This document shows positions 1-7,895 of a stretch of DNA of 45,348 nt, piece by piece. Source of the stretch: Chloroflexota bacterium (GTDB taxonomy: Bacteria; Chloroflexota; Dehalococcoidia; Lucifugimonadales; Lucifugimonadaceae). The first letter of the stretch is position 1. Every line of letters begins with the position of its first letter. The position numbers were made by a program, and so were the translations under genes. The notes under the pieces were generated by a model. The model did not search any database and was not told where the DNA came from. It saw only the letters and a program-made list of their open reading frames with translations. The stretch is from positions 1 through 45,348 of the forward strand of contig JADFHP010000004.1 in the NCBI GenBank assembly GCA_022567135.1. Direction: 5' to 3'.

Positions 1-676
1 ACCAGAGCCACGGGAGATTGACGTAGGCGTGTCTCTCCCTTGCGGTGAGATACCGGTCGAGTGACCGGATGGTCCTATCCCCGATCGCCGCGACGCGCTC
101 GCGGCCTCCCTTGCCCTGCAACCTGATCACGCCCTGCTCGACGTCGACGTCGTTACTGAGCGGGTCCGACTCGGAGTATCTGAGCCCTCCGACCTCGGCT
201 CTCCGTCCTCCGGTATCTATGAAGATGCGGATGAACGCGTCGTCCCTTCGATCCTCGAAGCCCCTGCCCCGGCAGGCGTTGAGGAGTGATTGGATCTGGT
301 CCTCGGTGAGCACCGGAACCGGCTTCTCCGGTATTTTCGGCGCCTTCATCTTCCTCATCGGCGAGATCTCGATGAACTCGTCCTCTACCAGGTATGAAAA
401 GAAAGAAGAGATGGCACGGAAGCGGGCGTTGGCCGTAGCTGGGGCCCATCGGTCAAGTTGGTCGGCGATGAATGCCTCGAGGTGTTCCTGCGAGATCTCA
501 GAAACATCTATCGGCATGCATTCTTTGGTGAGGAACTCGTGGAGCTTCTTCAACGAACCCGAGTAGGCTTCCAGGGTGCGGGGGCGGGCATTGCGTGCCC
601 GGAGGTGGCGAAGCCAAGACCGGAGCCTTCGATCGATCTCGCTCGGATTCTGGCTAAGAAATGCGTCGTGAGACAT
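1..676 (-). CDS. Tyrosine recombinase/integrase, C-terminus cut by window edge
   Basis: The frame is open from an ATG at 676 to the left edge, giving about 225 residues of an N-terminal part. Residues 10-100 form the helical core-binding (SAM-like) domain typical of XerC/XerD and phage integrases. The catalytic domain begins near residue 118. TGGRRAE (residues 155-161) is the box I region with the catalytic Arg (R158), and the GKGGRER stretch near residue 189 carries the beta-hairpin Lys. The remaining HxxR box and the nucleophilic Tyr would lie beyond the window. The protein breaks and rejoins DNA through a 3'-phosphotyrosine link. It is transcribed away from the tRNA-Ala, 121 bp from the tRNA 5' end. 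In most tRNA-targeted islands the integrase sits at the tRNA 3' end, so the arrangement does not prove integration here. A chromosomal Xer-type role is equally possible. Confidence 0.85.
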   Translation of the reverse strand, partial: MSHDAFLSQNPSEIDRRLRSWLRHLRARNARPRTLEAYSGSLKKLHEFLTKECMPIDVSEISQEHLEAFIADQLDRWAPATANARFRAISSFFSYLVEDEFIEISPMRKMKAPKIPEKPVPVLTEDQIQSLLNACRGRGFEDRRDDAFIRIFIDTGGRRAEVGGLRYSESDPLSNDVDVEQGVIRLQGKGGRERVAAIGDRTIRSLDRYLTARERHAYVNLPWLW

Positions 677-731
677 GATATTCTCCTAGCCGGGACGCAC
701 ACTCTCCCGATTATAAAGATGTGTCCAGTTA

Positions 732-751
732 AGCGCTGTGTGAGCGCTGTG
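732..751. repeat. Tandem 9-bp direct repeat AGCGCTGTG
   Basis: AGCGCTGTG occurs at 732-740 and again at 743-751, separated by TG, which places the copies 11 bp apart on one DNA face. It lies between the recombinase start and the tRNA gene. It could be a protein-binding site such as an integrase arm site or an autoregulatory site, but no function can be assigned from sequence. Confidence 0.4.
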
Positions 752-797
752 CTTTTTCCTAATTCCAGGCAGACGCTCTGTTTGAACTGGAAACCAT

Positions 798-873
798 GGG
801 GCTGTAGCTCAGCTGGGAGAGCACCTGCTTTGCAAGCAGGGGGTCGTCGGTTCGAGTCCGATCAGCTCCACCA
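798..873 (+). tRNA. tRNA-Ala(UGC), CCA encoded
   Basis: A full cloverleaf folds by eye. The acceptor stem GGGGCTG pairs with CAGCTCC and includes the G3:U70 wobble pair, the classic identity element for alanyl-tRNA synthetase. The D-stem is GCTC/GAGC. The anticodon stem CCTGC/GCAGG encloses TTTGCAA with anticodon TGC at 831-833. The T-arm is GTCGG-TTCGAGT-CCGAT, the discriminator is A870, and CCA is encoded at 871-873. Confidence 0.97.
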
Positions 874-931
874 TTCCCTCTCTGCGATTCATGTCGAGCG
901 TCTGATAGCGAGAATCTCCGCGCCATCAGAA

Positions 932-956
932 CCACGCATCGGTTGATGTTGCGTGG
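932..956 (-). terminator. Stem-loop between tRNA-Ala and the convergent ABM gene
   Basis: CCACGCA (932-938) pairs with TGCGTGG (950-956) around an 11-nt loop. It lies between the 3' end of the tRNA and the 3' end of the minus-strand operon, where a terminator for either is expected. There is no T-run on either side, so it is at best a non-canonical terminator. Confidence 0.3.
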
Positions 957-998
957 AATCGGGTATGAAAAATCCCGCCGAAAAGGCTCCGATGCCGC

Positions 999-1331
999 TC
1001 AGAGGTTCCAGTCGGCCATCACAGTCTGCAACGTGAACGAAACGTCTTCGGCCATATCGAGAAGCGGCAGAAAGACCTCATCGTGGATTGGGCGGGCCAC
1101 CCATTCGAGTCGCTCCTCCTCGCTTCGCCAGAACGAGACGACCTCGAGTTTCTTATCCGGCTTCGCCGCCTCAAGTTTCGCCAGCGCATCGTCTGAAAAT
1201 GGCGTCAATATCGCCGCGCTGATAAACCCCGGCTGCTCGGCCATGGCCGTAAGCCACCTGTCTTTTATCTGAGCCTCAAGCTCCAGTTCCCTGCCGGCCT
1301 TCGCATTCATGTAGACGTGTAGTGAGATCAA
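999..1331 (-). CDS. ABM-fold (antibiotic biosynthesis monooxygenase-like) protein
   Basis: This 110-residue protein matches the dimeric alpha/beta-barrel ABM family in length and pattern. A first strand (ISLHVYMNAKAGRE) is followed by a helix, the PGFISAAIL strand, a VSFWRSEEERLEW strand-helix and a C-terminal strand. Family members act on small aromatic or polyketide-like substrates or degrade haem, and many have no known substrate. It is the last gene of a minus-strand operon after the SMP-30 gene (20-nt gap), so it probably acts on the same metabolite as its neighbours. The haem-degrading IsdG pattern is not evident. A general ABM label is as far as the sequence supports. Confidence 0.8.
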   Translation of the reverse strand: MISLHVYMNAKAGRELELEAQIKDRWLTAMAEQPGFISAAILTPFSDDALAKLEAAKPDKKLEVVSFWRSEEERLEWVARPIHDEVFLPLLDMAEDVSFTLQTVMADWNL

Positions 1332-1351
1332 TATCTGTCCTTTTTATCCGT

Positions 1352-2251
1352 CTAAAAAGCCCTGTTGCCGGCAACCTTTACCCGCGTCCTGTATAGAGAG
1401 GTCGAGGCGGTGGCGAACAGGGTGCGGAAGTCATCGCCGCCCCAGTTGAAGTTCGCCAGCACTTCCGGCACATGCATGACACCAAGGCACGTGGCGTCCG
1501 GGGCGAAGACGTGTATGCCGCCCGGCCCGGTCGTGTACACATTCCCGGCACTGTCTATCTTGAGGCCGTCGGGCACCCCGTCGCCTTCCCCCGTCACCTC
1601 TGCCCAGACGCGGCTATTAGAAAGATTACCGTTCGGTTCGACGTCGAACACGCGGATATGGCTCTTCGGGGTGTCGTTCACGAACAGGTGGGACTCGTCC
1701 AGCGAAAAAGTGAGGCCGTTGGGCTGCTCGAAATCGGATACCAGGAGCGTGAGGTCGGAGCCGTCTGGATTGACGCGGTAGACGCCCTGGTGGCTCAGCT
1801 CCTGTTCGCGCGGAATTCCGTAGAACTCCACCCGGCCGAAAATCGGGTCGGTGAAGTAGATCGTGCCATCGCTCCTGACTACGACATCGTTGGGGCTGTT
1901 CAGCTCCTTGCCCTCGTAGTGCGATGCCAGGACGGTGATGGATCCGTCCGGCTCAGCCCGGACGAGGCGGCTCGTCGCATGCTCGCAAGTGATGAGGCGG
2001 CCCTGCGGGTCGTAATAGTTGCCGTTGGCCATGTTGCTCGGCTGCCGGAAGACCTCTATCCGGCCGGTTGGCCCACCTTCCGGCGTCCACTTCCGCATGA
2101 CGTTGCCGGGCATGTCGCTGAATATGAGAAACCCGCCCTCGTGATTCCAGATCGCCCCTTCCGTGAAATCGAAGCCGGTGCCCAGTTGCTCGAAGAGGGC
2201 GTCATCGCCCACCACTTCACGAAACCGCTCGTCCCGTATCTCGACACTCAA
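1352..2251 (-). CDS. SMP-30/gluconolactonase/LRE family protein
   Basis: The 299-residue length is typical of SMP-30/gluconolactonase/luciferin-regenerating enzymes, six-bladed propellers that hydrolyse sugar lactones with one divalent metal. The expected metal ligands are visible in order: Glu31 in FTEGAIW, Asn in NSPNDVV near residue 120, and Asp in VPDGLKID near 230. Propeller signatures such as GRLITCEH, GTIYFTDP and NGLTFSLDE also occur. It lies 33 nt downstream of the ThuA-like gene and 20 nt upstream of the ABM gene. With the Gfo/Idh/MocA and aldo/keto reductase genes elsewhere in the window, it fits sugar-acid or sugar-lactone catabolism. The exact lactone cannot be told from sequence. 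Confidence 0.9.
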   Translation of the reverse strand: MSVEIRDERFREVVGDDALFEQLGTGFDFTEGAIWNHEGGFLIFSDMPGNVMRKWTPEGGPTGRIEVFRQPSNMANGNYYDPQGRLITCEHATSRLVRAEPDGSITVLASHYEGKELNSPNDVVVRSDGTIYFTDPIFGRVEFYGIPREQELSHQGVYRVNPDGSDLTLLVSDFEQPNGLTFSLDESHLFVNDTPKSHIRVFDVEPNGNLSNSRVWAEVTGEGDGVPDGLKIDSAGNVYTTGPGGIHVFAPDATCLGVMHVPEVLANFNWGGDDFRTLFATASTSLYRTRVKVAGNRAF

Positions 2252-2284
2252 CTGCCGCCCGTCCTTTGCCGCCTTAGCCGTGTC

Positions 2285-2938
2285 CTACTCCCGCAACAGC
2301 CAGCGAACGGCGTTCGCATGCAGTCGCTGCACCATGGGGTGCTCCAGGGATATCTGGCGATGGCCTTGCGCCTGGTATACGACGCGGCCTTTTCCATACT
2401 CACGCGCCCATCCAGCCGCAGATTCCCGCCCGTCGGAACCCTGGCTCCGAAGCAGCAGATGCACGCCATCCGGGTCGAACCATATGAAGTGCTGCTCGTC
2501 CTCGATCTCGTAGTCGCTCACACCCTCGGTGATCGGGTGATCGCCATCCACGACGTATATGTTGAACGTCTGGAATGGTGGATGGAACTGGAAGTAGCCG
2601 CCGAGCACCCGCCTGTAGCCGCCCTGCCACGGGTAGGCCCAGCCCGAGTTGTGAAGGGCGAAGAACGAGCCGCCGTTCTGCACGAATTCTTCGATCGCCT
2701 CTTCCTGGTGCGGCTGCATCCAGGCTTCTGGCTTGCCCTCATGGCCGTCGGGCCACTCCATGCCATCCCGATGAAAGACCAGGAGCTTCTTGCCGGCGAG
2801 GCTATCGGCATCGATAGACGCGAAGTCCGTCGTGTACGTTACGTCCAGCCCTGCGCCTTCCAGAATCGGGCCGATCGCGCCGTGCGCCAGTTTCGCATCG
2901 TGATAACGGTCGCCTGCCAGAAACAGTGCGTCAGACAT
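2285..2938 (-). CDS. ThuA-like domain protein
   Basis: The 217-residue protein has the glutamine-amidotransferase-like alpha/beta fold of ThuA (trehalose utilisation) proteins. Visible features are a DALFLAGDRYHDAKLA start, the LLVFHRDGMEWPDG strand-loop, a FVQNGGSFFALHNSG nucleophile-elbow-like segment, HPFQ/DGDHPITEGV, and a C-terminal GRVVYQAQGH with LHANAVRWLL helix. ThuA-like proteins are linked to oxidised-disaccharide metabolism, often beside Gfo/Idh oxidoreductases. It is the first gene of a three-gene operon with the SMP-30-like and ABM genes. The canonical amidotransferase Cys is absent at the elbow (FFALHN), as is usual in this family. Confidence 0.88.
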   Translation of the reverse strand: MSDALFLAGDRYHDAKLAHGAIGPILEGAGLDVTYTTDFASIDADSLAGKKLLVFHRDGMEWPDGHEGKPEAWMQPHQEEAIEEFVQNGGSFFALHNSGWAYPWQGGYRRVLGGYFQFHPPFQTFNIYVVDGDHPITEGVSDYEIEDEQHFIWFDPDGVHLLLRSQGSDGRESAAGWAREYGKGRVVYQAQGHRQISLEHPMVQRLHANAVRWLLRE

Positions 2939-3104
2939 ATTGGTTGCATTCCCTCATGCGCAGGTCTGGCTCAAGCCCCGACCTGTCTGGTGGCTTTTCC
3001 GGCGCGAATGTACCACCGCCGCCTGAAGGCTGCTCGGCTCTCCCTTCTGTGAGTTGGCCGCCGCCGCGGCGTCCAGGGAGTTTCCGGCGCTTCCGGAAGA
3101 AGCT

Positions 3105-3809
3105 TCAGCCCAGCGGGTTCAACCGGTATCCAAAGCCGCGCATGAGTTCGACATAGCGCGGTGCCCCGGGGTCCGGCTCGACGCGCTTCCTGATGCGGTG
3201 GACGCACTGGCTGATCTCCTGGTCGGTGACCGAGCCGGGCGGCCGCTCGGGCCAGCCGCGAGCGGAGATGTCATCCTTGCTGCAGGCCTCGCCGCGGCGT
3301 TCCCACAGTAACTCCAGGATGTCGAACTCTTTCCTGGTAAGCGGAGGCACGACAGGCGAGCCTGCCATATATACCTCACGCTTGATCGGATCTACGGTCA
3401 GTCCCTGGGAGGTTGCGGAATTAAGCGTGCCGCCTGGGGGGGCCGCGGCCGCGCGGGTGCCGACGCCTGCGTGCGGCAGCGTGACTGTGCCGGCCTTGAG
3501 GGCGAACGTGGCCACGACCTGTCCTTCGCCAAGCTCCACTATCTCCCCGCCGATCAGCACCCGCGGGTGTTCGGAGAGCCGCACGCCGTCCACGAACGTG
3601 CCGTTTTTGCTGCCCAGGTCGCGAATCGAATATCCGGAATCGCTACAAGAGATCTCGGCATGCCGCCGCGAGACGAATGGATTGTCAAAATCGATGTCTG
3701 CGACGGGAATTCTGCCGAGAACGTGAAGACCTTCGTCAAGCGGAATCGCGCCCGGTGCGGGAATTCCGGACTGGACGATAAGAAGCGCACCTGCGGGAGC
3801 AACCATCAT
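3105..3809 (-). CDS. FHA-winged-helix fusion regulator
   Basis: This 234-residue protein fuses two domains. Residues 25-100 are an FHA phosphothreonine-binding domain with the conserved GR (32-33), SRRH (47-50) and KNGTFVDG (68-75) motifs. Residues 138-232 are an OmpR/PhoB-type winged helix (LTRKEFDILELLW, a recognition-helix region, then RGFGYRLNP). No receiver domain is present. FHA domains bind Thr-phosphorylated partners, so DNA binding is probably set by a Ser/Thr kinase, and the gene lies 136 nt downstream of one on the same strand. Mycobacterial EmbR also joins FHA to a winged helix, but in the opposite order and with a BTAD domain that is missing here. Two ATGs (3809 and 3806) follow a GGGAGGG Shine-Dalgarno; the second is better spaced. 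Confidence 0.92.
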   Translation of the reverse strand: MMVAPAGALLIVQSGIPAPGAIPLDEGLHVLGRIPVADIDFDNPFVSRRHAEISCSDSGYSIRDLGSKNGTFVDGVRLSEHPRVLIGGEIVELGEGQVVATFALKAGTVTLPHAGVGTRAAAAPPGGTLNSATSQGLTVDPIKREVYMAGSPVVPPLTRKEFDILELLWERRGEACSKDDISARGWPERPPGSVTDQEISQCVHRIRKRVEPDPGAPRYVELMRGFGYRLNPLG

Positions 3810-3945
3810 TGCCCTCCCTGCCAGCAGCGGCCGGCCCTGATTCGGAGCGACCGTGAAGCGGCATTTGAGAATGTTCCGGACTCTGCCATTTCAAAAAATC
3901 CTTACGGGGGGAGGAATGCGCGGTATCCGGCGCAATGTCTGCTAA

Positions 3946-6900
3946 TTAAAAGCCCGTTGGGGTCAGCTTTACGATCAAACCGCTCTGTCCGACTGCCCAG
4001 CCTGCTATTCCATCCGGCCCGTCGATAACGGATATATCTTCCATGGAGCCGCCGATATCCTGGGCACTGAACACTTCGCTCCAGCTTTCACCGCCGTCGC
4101 GAGTCTCCAGTATTACCGGCGAGTCGCTAAACGCCGCTCCGCCCACGGCCCAGGCCGTGCGATCGTCCCAGACTGCGATGGCCTCAAGCCGCTGCCCGGT
4201 ATCCAACGAGCGTTCTTCCCACGTCTCCCCGCCATCGTTGCTGACCAGTACGCCGCCGCACTCATCGACGGCCCATACAGCGGGAAGATGTGCGTCTATA
4301 TCGAGAACGCGGCACCTGATGATTGGCGTCCTGGCGCGCTCCCAGGTCGTCCCGCCATCGCGGGTGCGAAGAATGGCGCCTTGCAGGCCCGCTAACCAGC
4401 CGTGCTCCTCGTTCACGAAGTAGATCACTTCAATACCTTCGGTCGTAGGCACCTCGATCTGTTCCCATGTGCGGCCGGCGTTCTCGGTGCGGGCCAAGAC
4501 GCCGTTCCATCCGGCGACCCAACCGTGAACAGCGTCCAGGAAGAACGATGCAGTAGCGCCGCTGTCCGGCAACGGCTCCGCATCGAGGCGGTTCCAGGTC
4601 TCACCTCCGTCCAATGTCCTGATCACACTTCCTGAGCACTCATCGGCGGAAACTCCGACCTGGGACGATAAGAACTGGAGATCAAGCATGGAGCATCCAC
4701 TTGAAACGTCTGCAACATCGAAGCTGCTTCCGCCATCCTGCGTACGGTAAATAGCGCCGCCTTCTCCAGATATGTGGACCCGCTCGTTGTTGACGACGGC
4801 AACCGAATAGAGGGAATCGAACGTGAATTCGCCCAGACGGCGCCAGGTGTATGTGAGCGGTAGATCGCTACGTGGCGGGCCATTCGGCGCTCCGGACCGC
4901 AGCGCCTCGGGAGTGGTGGCCGACTTGATTTCCGCGAACTCGGCTGCCGACACGAGTTTCAACAGCAACCCGCCCGAGCCCACCGCCCAGCCAACTATCC
5001 CGTCGGAAGTAACCCGGATGCTCATATCCTCGATAAACCCGAAGGCCAACTCCTCTACGCCTGCGTTCAGGCCCCAGGTCTTGCCGCCATCGTGGGTTTC
5101 CATGATCACCGGCCGCTCCGGGTCGTACTGCATTCCCGAGATCCAGGCCGTTTGATCGTCCAGAAACTCGATATCGGTGAAATTAGTCCCGCTGCCGGTG
5201 CGAATCGATCGGTCCTCCCATGTCGCTCCGCCGTCGGCGCTGAAAATGACCTGATCGCAATCGCCGACCGCCCAGACAAGAGAGCCGCGTGCGGCAAAAT
5301 GGTTTATCTGGCAATCGGTCGGCGTCCGCGCGAGTTGCCAACTCTGGCCGCCATCCGAGGTCAGGAGAAGGCCTCCGCTGAGGCCGCTAACCCAACCGCG
5401 ACTCTCATCGGCGAAATAGACAGCCGACAAATAGGAACGTGTCGGAATCGCTAGCTGCTCCCACGATCTACCGCCGTTATGGGTCACCGCGAGAAATCCA
5501 GACGGGCCCGCAGCCCAGCCGGTATCTGCGTCAATGAAGTGAATATCGTTAACGCCTTCGAAGGCCGGATTGATTTCGCCGGTCCGTTCCCAGGTAAGGC
5601 CGCCATCGATCGAGTTGAAGAGGACGCCCCCGCACTCGTCGAGAGCAAACGCTCGTGTTTCGGTCACGAACTCGATGTCCCGGAATTTGCAACTCTCGAT
5701 TATTTGCTGGGACTGCCAGGTCGCGCCGTTATCCCCGGACTGGTACACCACGCCTCGGTCCCCGCCCACGTGTATTCGGCTCGCCGGATCAATCGTCACC
5801 GATGCTAGATAGTCAAACGTGAAAGCGGTCTGCGGCACCCACTGCGGGAACTCATCGGAGTCGGCCGGGGAGCCGCTTGACGATGAGATAGGTGTGGGCG
5901 TCCCGGCCGTGATCAGCACCGGGGGCGGAGAAATTATCGGCTCAGACTGTAGTGCCGACGTGGGTGTTTCGACCGGCGCGGGTTTCTCAATGTTGATAAC
6001 GTCCGGCCCGGCCTCCGATGCCGTGGCTGTCGCAGTGGCAGCCGCTACGGCGATTGCCGTGGCGCCCACGCTGACTCTGGAAACAACGCTGCCCGGCTCG
6101 ATTTGCTGTGGAGCCCGGAAATCACCCGGTGTTGCGGTCGGTTGCGCCGTCTCTACCAACCTTTCGGTGAACACGACCCGTGGATCTGACTGCGATGAAC
6201 GCTCGTCGACCGGACCCGTTCCCACGAACCGGCCGGTTGGTGTCCCCGGGCCGCCGCCCTCGCCCGGCGCCCGGTTCTGGACCACGTTGATCGCAATTGC
6301 GCCGACGACCCCGGCGGTGATGAGGGCCGCAGACACGATCGCCACTCGGCGGACCAGTTTGCCGACCCCGCCTCGGCGGCCAAGCCTCAGGGTATCAGCG
6401 GCAATTCGCGGCTCGACTGGAGGATGAGTCGTCGAACGGTAGGTGGCGCCCGGCTCGGCACGAAGTCCAGGGACCGCCTGCCTGAGGGCGAGGGCAAATT
6501 CACCGCCGTTGGCGTACCGCTGGTCCGGATCTTTGGACATCGCCTTTTCGACAATCGCAATAACTTCCCGCGGGATATCTTTGCGCAGATGTCCAAGCGG
6601 CCGGGGCTCCTGCTCGATGTGCTGGCGAATGACCGCGAGCGGCGTGGGAGCTTCGAACGGAAGCTCGCCGGTGAGCATCTGGTACATGACACAGCCGAGG
6701 GCGTAAACGTCCGATCGCGAGTCGGCGATGTCACCCCGGGCCTGTTCGGGCGCCATGTAGTACGGGGTGCCCATCAGGGCGCCCGTCACGGTCATGCTGG
6801 ACGCTGATTCAGCGCGGGCAATGCCAAAGTCTGTGACCTTGGGTATCCCTTCCTGCGTAATCAGCACGTTTTGCGGCTTCAGATCGCGATGAACGATGCC

Positions 6901-7281
6901 GAGCGCGTGGATTTCGGCGAGGCCGTCTGCGATACCCACGGCCAGCTTGGCCACCCGGTCGACCGGGAGGGCGCCTCCTTCGATCAACCGTGCCAGGTTC
7001 TCGGGCAGATATTCCAGGGCAATGTAATGCCGCCCGTCTTCCTCCCCTACGTCAAATATCCGGGCCACGTTCGGGTGGTCCATTGACGAGGCAAGGCTTG
7101 CCTCTCGATGGAACCTCTCCAGGTAAGACGGGTCGCCGATTACCGTGTCGTGGAGAACCTTCAACGCCACGAGCAGGCCGGCGTCCGGGTCGAAGGCGCG
7201 ATAGACAGATCCTTGAGCGCCCGAGGCGATCTTCTCAAGGATTCTGTAGTGACCCAGGCGTTCCTGACTCATCGGCATCAC
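3946..7281 (-). CDS. Transmembrane Ser/Thr kinase with two extracytoplasmic Ycf48-like propellers
   Basis: The protein has 1111 residues. Residues 11-271 are a PknB-type kinase with Lys41 in VALKVL, HRDLKPQN (131-138), DFG (151-153), APE (177-179) and threonines in the activation loop. The glycine loop reads IASGAQG, with the first Gly replaced by Ala. One membrane span (about 313-334) is followed by a Pro/Thr/Ala-rich linker to about 485. Two Ycf48/BNR-like propellers follow (about 486-775 and 815-1111), built of repeats like DGGxTWE and GWxxG. The outer part has exactly eight cysteines: 531/550, 657/675, 863/882 and 990/1008. The cytoplasmic kinase probably responds to an external ligand or envelope state. 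The FHA regulator downstream is a likely partner. The paralogue at 42411-45348 has the same architecture. Confidence 0.95.
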   Translation of the reverse strand: MMPMSQERLGHYRILEKIASGAQGSVYRAFDPDAGLLVALKVLHDTVIGDPSYLERFHREASLASSMDHPNVARIFDVGEEDGRHYIALEYLPENLARLIEGGALPVDRVAKLAVGIADGLAEIHALGIVHRDLKPQNVLITQEGIPKVTDFGIARAESASSMTVTGALMGTPYYMAPEQARGDIADSRSDVYALGCVMYQMLTGELPFEAPTPLAVIRQHIEQEPRPLGHLRKDIPREVIAIVEKAMSKDPDQRYANGGEFALALRQAVPGLRAEPGATYRSTTHPPVEPRIAADTLRLGRRGGVGKLVRRVAIVSAALITAGVVGAIAINVVQNRAPGEGGGPGTPTGRFVGTGPVDERSSQSDPRVVFTERLVETAQPTATPGDFRAPQQIEPGSVVSRVSVGATAIAVAAATATATASEAGPDVINIEKPAPVETPTSALQSEPIISPPPVLITAGTPTPISSSSGSPADSDEFPQWVPQTAFTFDYLASVTIDPASRIHVGGDRGVVYQSGDNGATWQSQQIIESCKFRDIEFVTETRAFALDECGGVLFNSIDGGLTWERTGEINPAFEGVNDIHFIDADTGWAAGPSGFLAVTHNGGRSWEQLAIPTRSYLSAVYFADESRGWVSGLSGGLLLTSDGGQSWQLARTPTDCQINHFAARGSLVWAVGDCDQVIFSADGGATWEDRSIRTGSGTNFTDIEFLDDQTAWISGMQYDPERPVIMETHDGGKTWGLNAGVEELAFGFIEDMSIRVTSDGIVGWAVGSGGLLLKLVSAAEFAEIKSATTPEALRSGAPNGPPRSDLPLTYTWRRLGEFTFDSLYSVAVVNNERVHISGEGGAIYRTQDGGSSFDVADVSSGCSMLDLQFLSSQVGVSADECSGSVIRTLDGGETWNRLDAEPLPDSGATASFFLDAVHGWVAGWNGVLARTENAGRTWEQIEVPTTEGIEVIYFVNEEHGWLAGLQGAILRTRDGGTTWERARTPIIRCRVLDIDAHLPAVWAVDECGGVLVSNDGGETWEERSLDTGQRLEAIAVWDDRTAWAVGGAAFSDSPVILETRDGGESWSEVFSAQDIGGSMEDISVIDGPDGIAGWAVGQSGLIVKLTPTGF

Positions 7282-7615
7282 TCTGCGTTCACGAGTATCA
7301 CGAGATCACTCGTCCAACGTTCTCACCGTACCAAACGTAGCTGCCGCCTAATACGGGATATTCCCTAACTCCTGATGTCAGTCTCGTGGACAGACGCCTC
7401 GAATGATTAACTTTTTACTAGCAAGAGGTTTCAGAACGCTTTATAGAAAACGTTCCGGATCCATTCAAATAGGGGTCGCCTTCCGGGGCATTTCCGGCGC
7501 TTCCCGCCTGAATTCGTGCGTGCTCGTCCGCGCGCCGTGTGAACTACTCGCACGCCAGGACCGGCCGTCACTTCCAGACCAACCTGCGCGACCTGTGTAG
7601 TCCGCTGCGAATTCC

Positions 7616-7702
7616 CTGCCTTTTATGCCTCCGAAGGCAGTCCACGACTCCCGCGTCCCGTACGGGCGTCTGGACTGCTAAACCGGCGTTCAACCACGGT
7701 TT
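7616..7702 (+). promoter_or_regulatory. Overlapping alternative stem-loops in leader region
   Basis: Three stems lie in a row. Stem A pairs CTGCCTT (7616-7622) with AAGGCAG (7634-7640). Stem B pairs GCAGTCCA (7637-7644) with TGGACTGC (7671-7678) and continues inward as GAC/GTC and CCCG/CGGG. Stem C pairs AAACCG (7680-7685) with CGGTTT (7697-7702), followed by a T-rich stretch. A and B share 7637-7640, so they cannot both form. This resembles an attenuator or riboswitch expression platform, or the end of a small RNA. No known riboswitch class was recognised. Confidence 0.4.
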
Positions 7703-7747
7703 GTTAATCGTTTGTCAGACCCCTGTGAGTGTGGCGTCAAGGAGCCG

Positions 7748-7776
7748 TTCTCAAGCTGGTGAATCATCGATATAGG
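7748..7776 (+). promoter_or_regulatory. Possible promoter of the coiled-coil lipoprotein gene
   Basis: TTCTCA (7748-7753) and TATAGG (7771-7776) each match 4 of 6 positions of the sigma70-type consensus with an ideal 17-bp spacer. Transcription would start near 7783 with a leader of about 113 nt. The match is weak and is offered as a candidate only. Confidence 0.25.
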
Positions 7777-7895
7777 CGAGAGGGAACGCACCTTCCGCCC
7801 CGCCGGCCCACAGCGCAGCCAGCCAAATCATATGAACGGACAGCGGCGACAACGAACAGCCGCAGTCGCAGTAGAGAAGAAGTTGGGAGAACGAA

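Larger units (their letters stand above)
7282..7895. other. Long intergenic region between divergent kinase and coiled-coil genes
   Basis: No convincing gene was found in these 614 bp. The stretch 7395-7470 is AT-rich and contains GAACG(7434-7438)/CGTTC(7451-7455) around a TATAGA-like sequence, a possible promoter region. The stretch 7600-7720 is dense in inverted repeats and is listed separately. The segment 7460-7615 has no readable structure and could be leader RNA or a small RNA. Confidence 0.5.

Noticed and set aside
1472-3052. Plus-strand open frame of 526 codons
   Set aside because: It lies antisense to the ThuA-like and SMP-30-like genes, which have clear family motifs; its translation has no domain and reflects GC-rich codon shadowing.
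3946-7281. Photosystem II assembly factor (Ycf48) function for the propeller kinases
   Set aside because: The propellers are fused to kinases behind a membrane span and no photosynthesis genes occur in the window; only the fold resemblance is retained.
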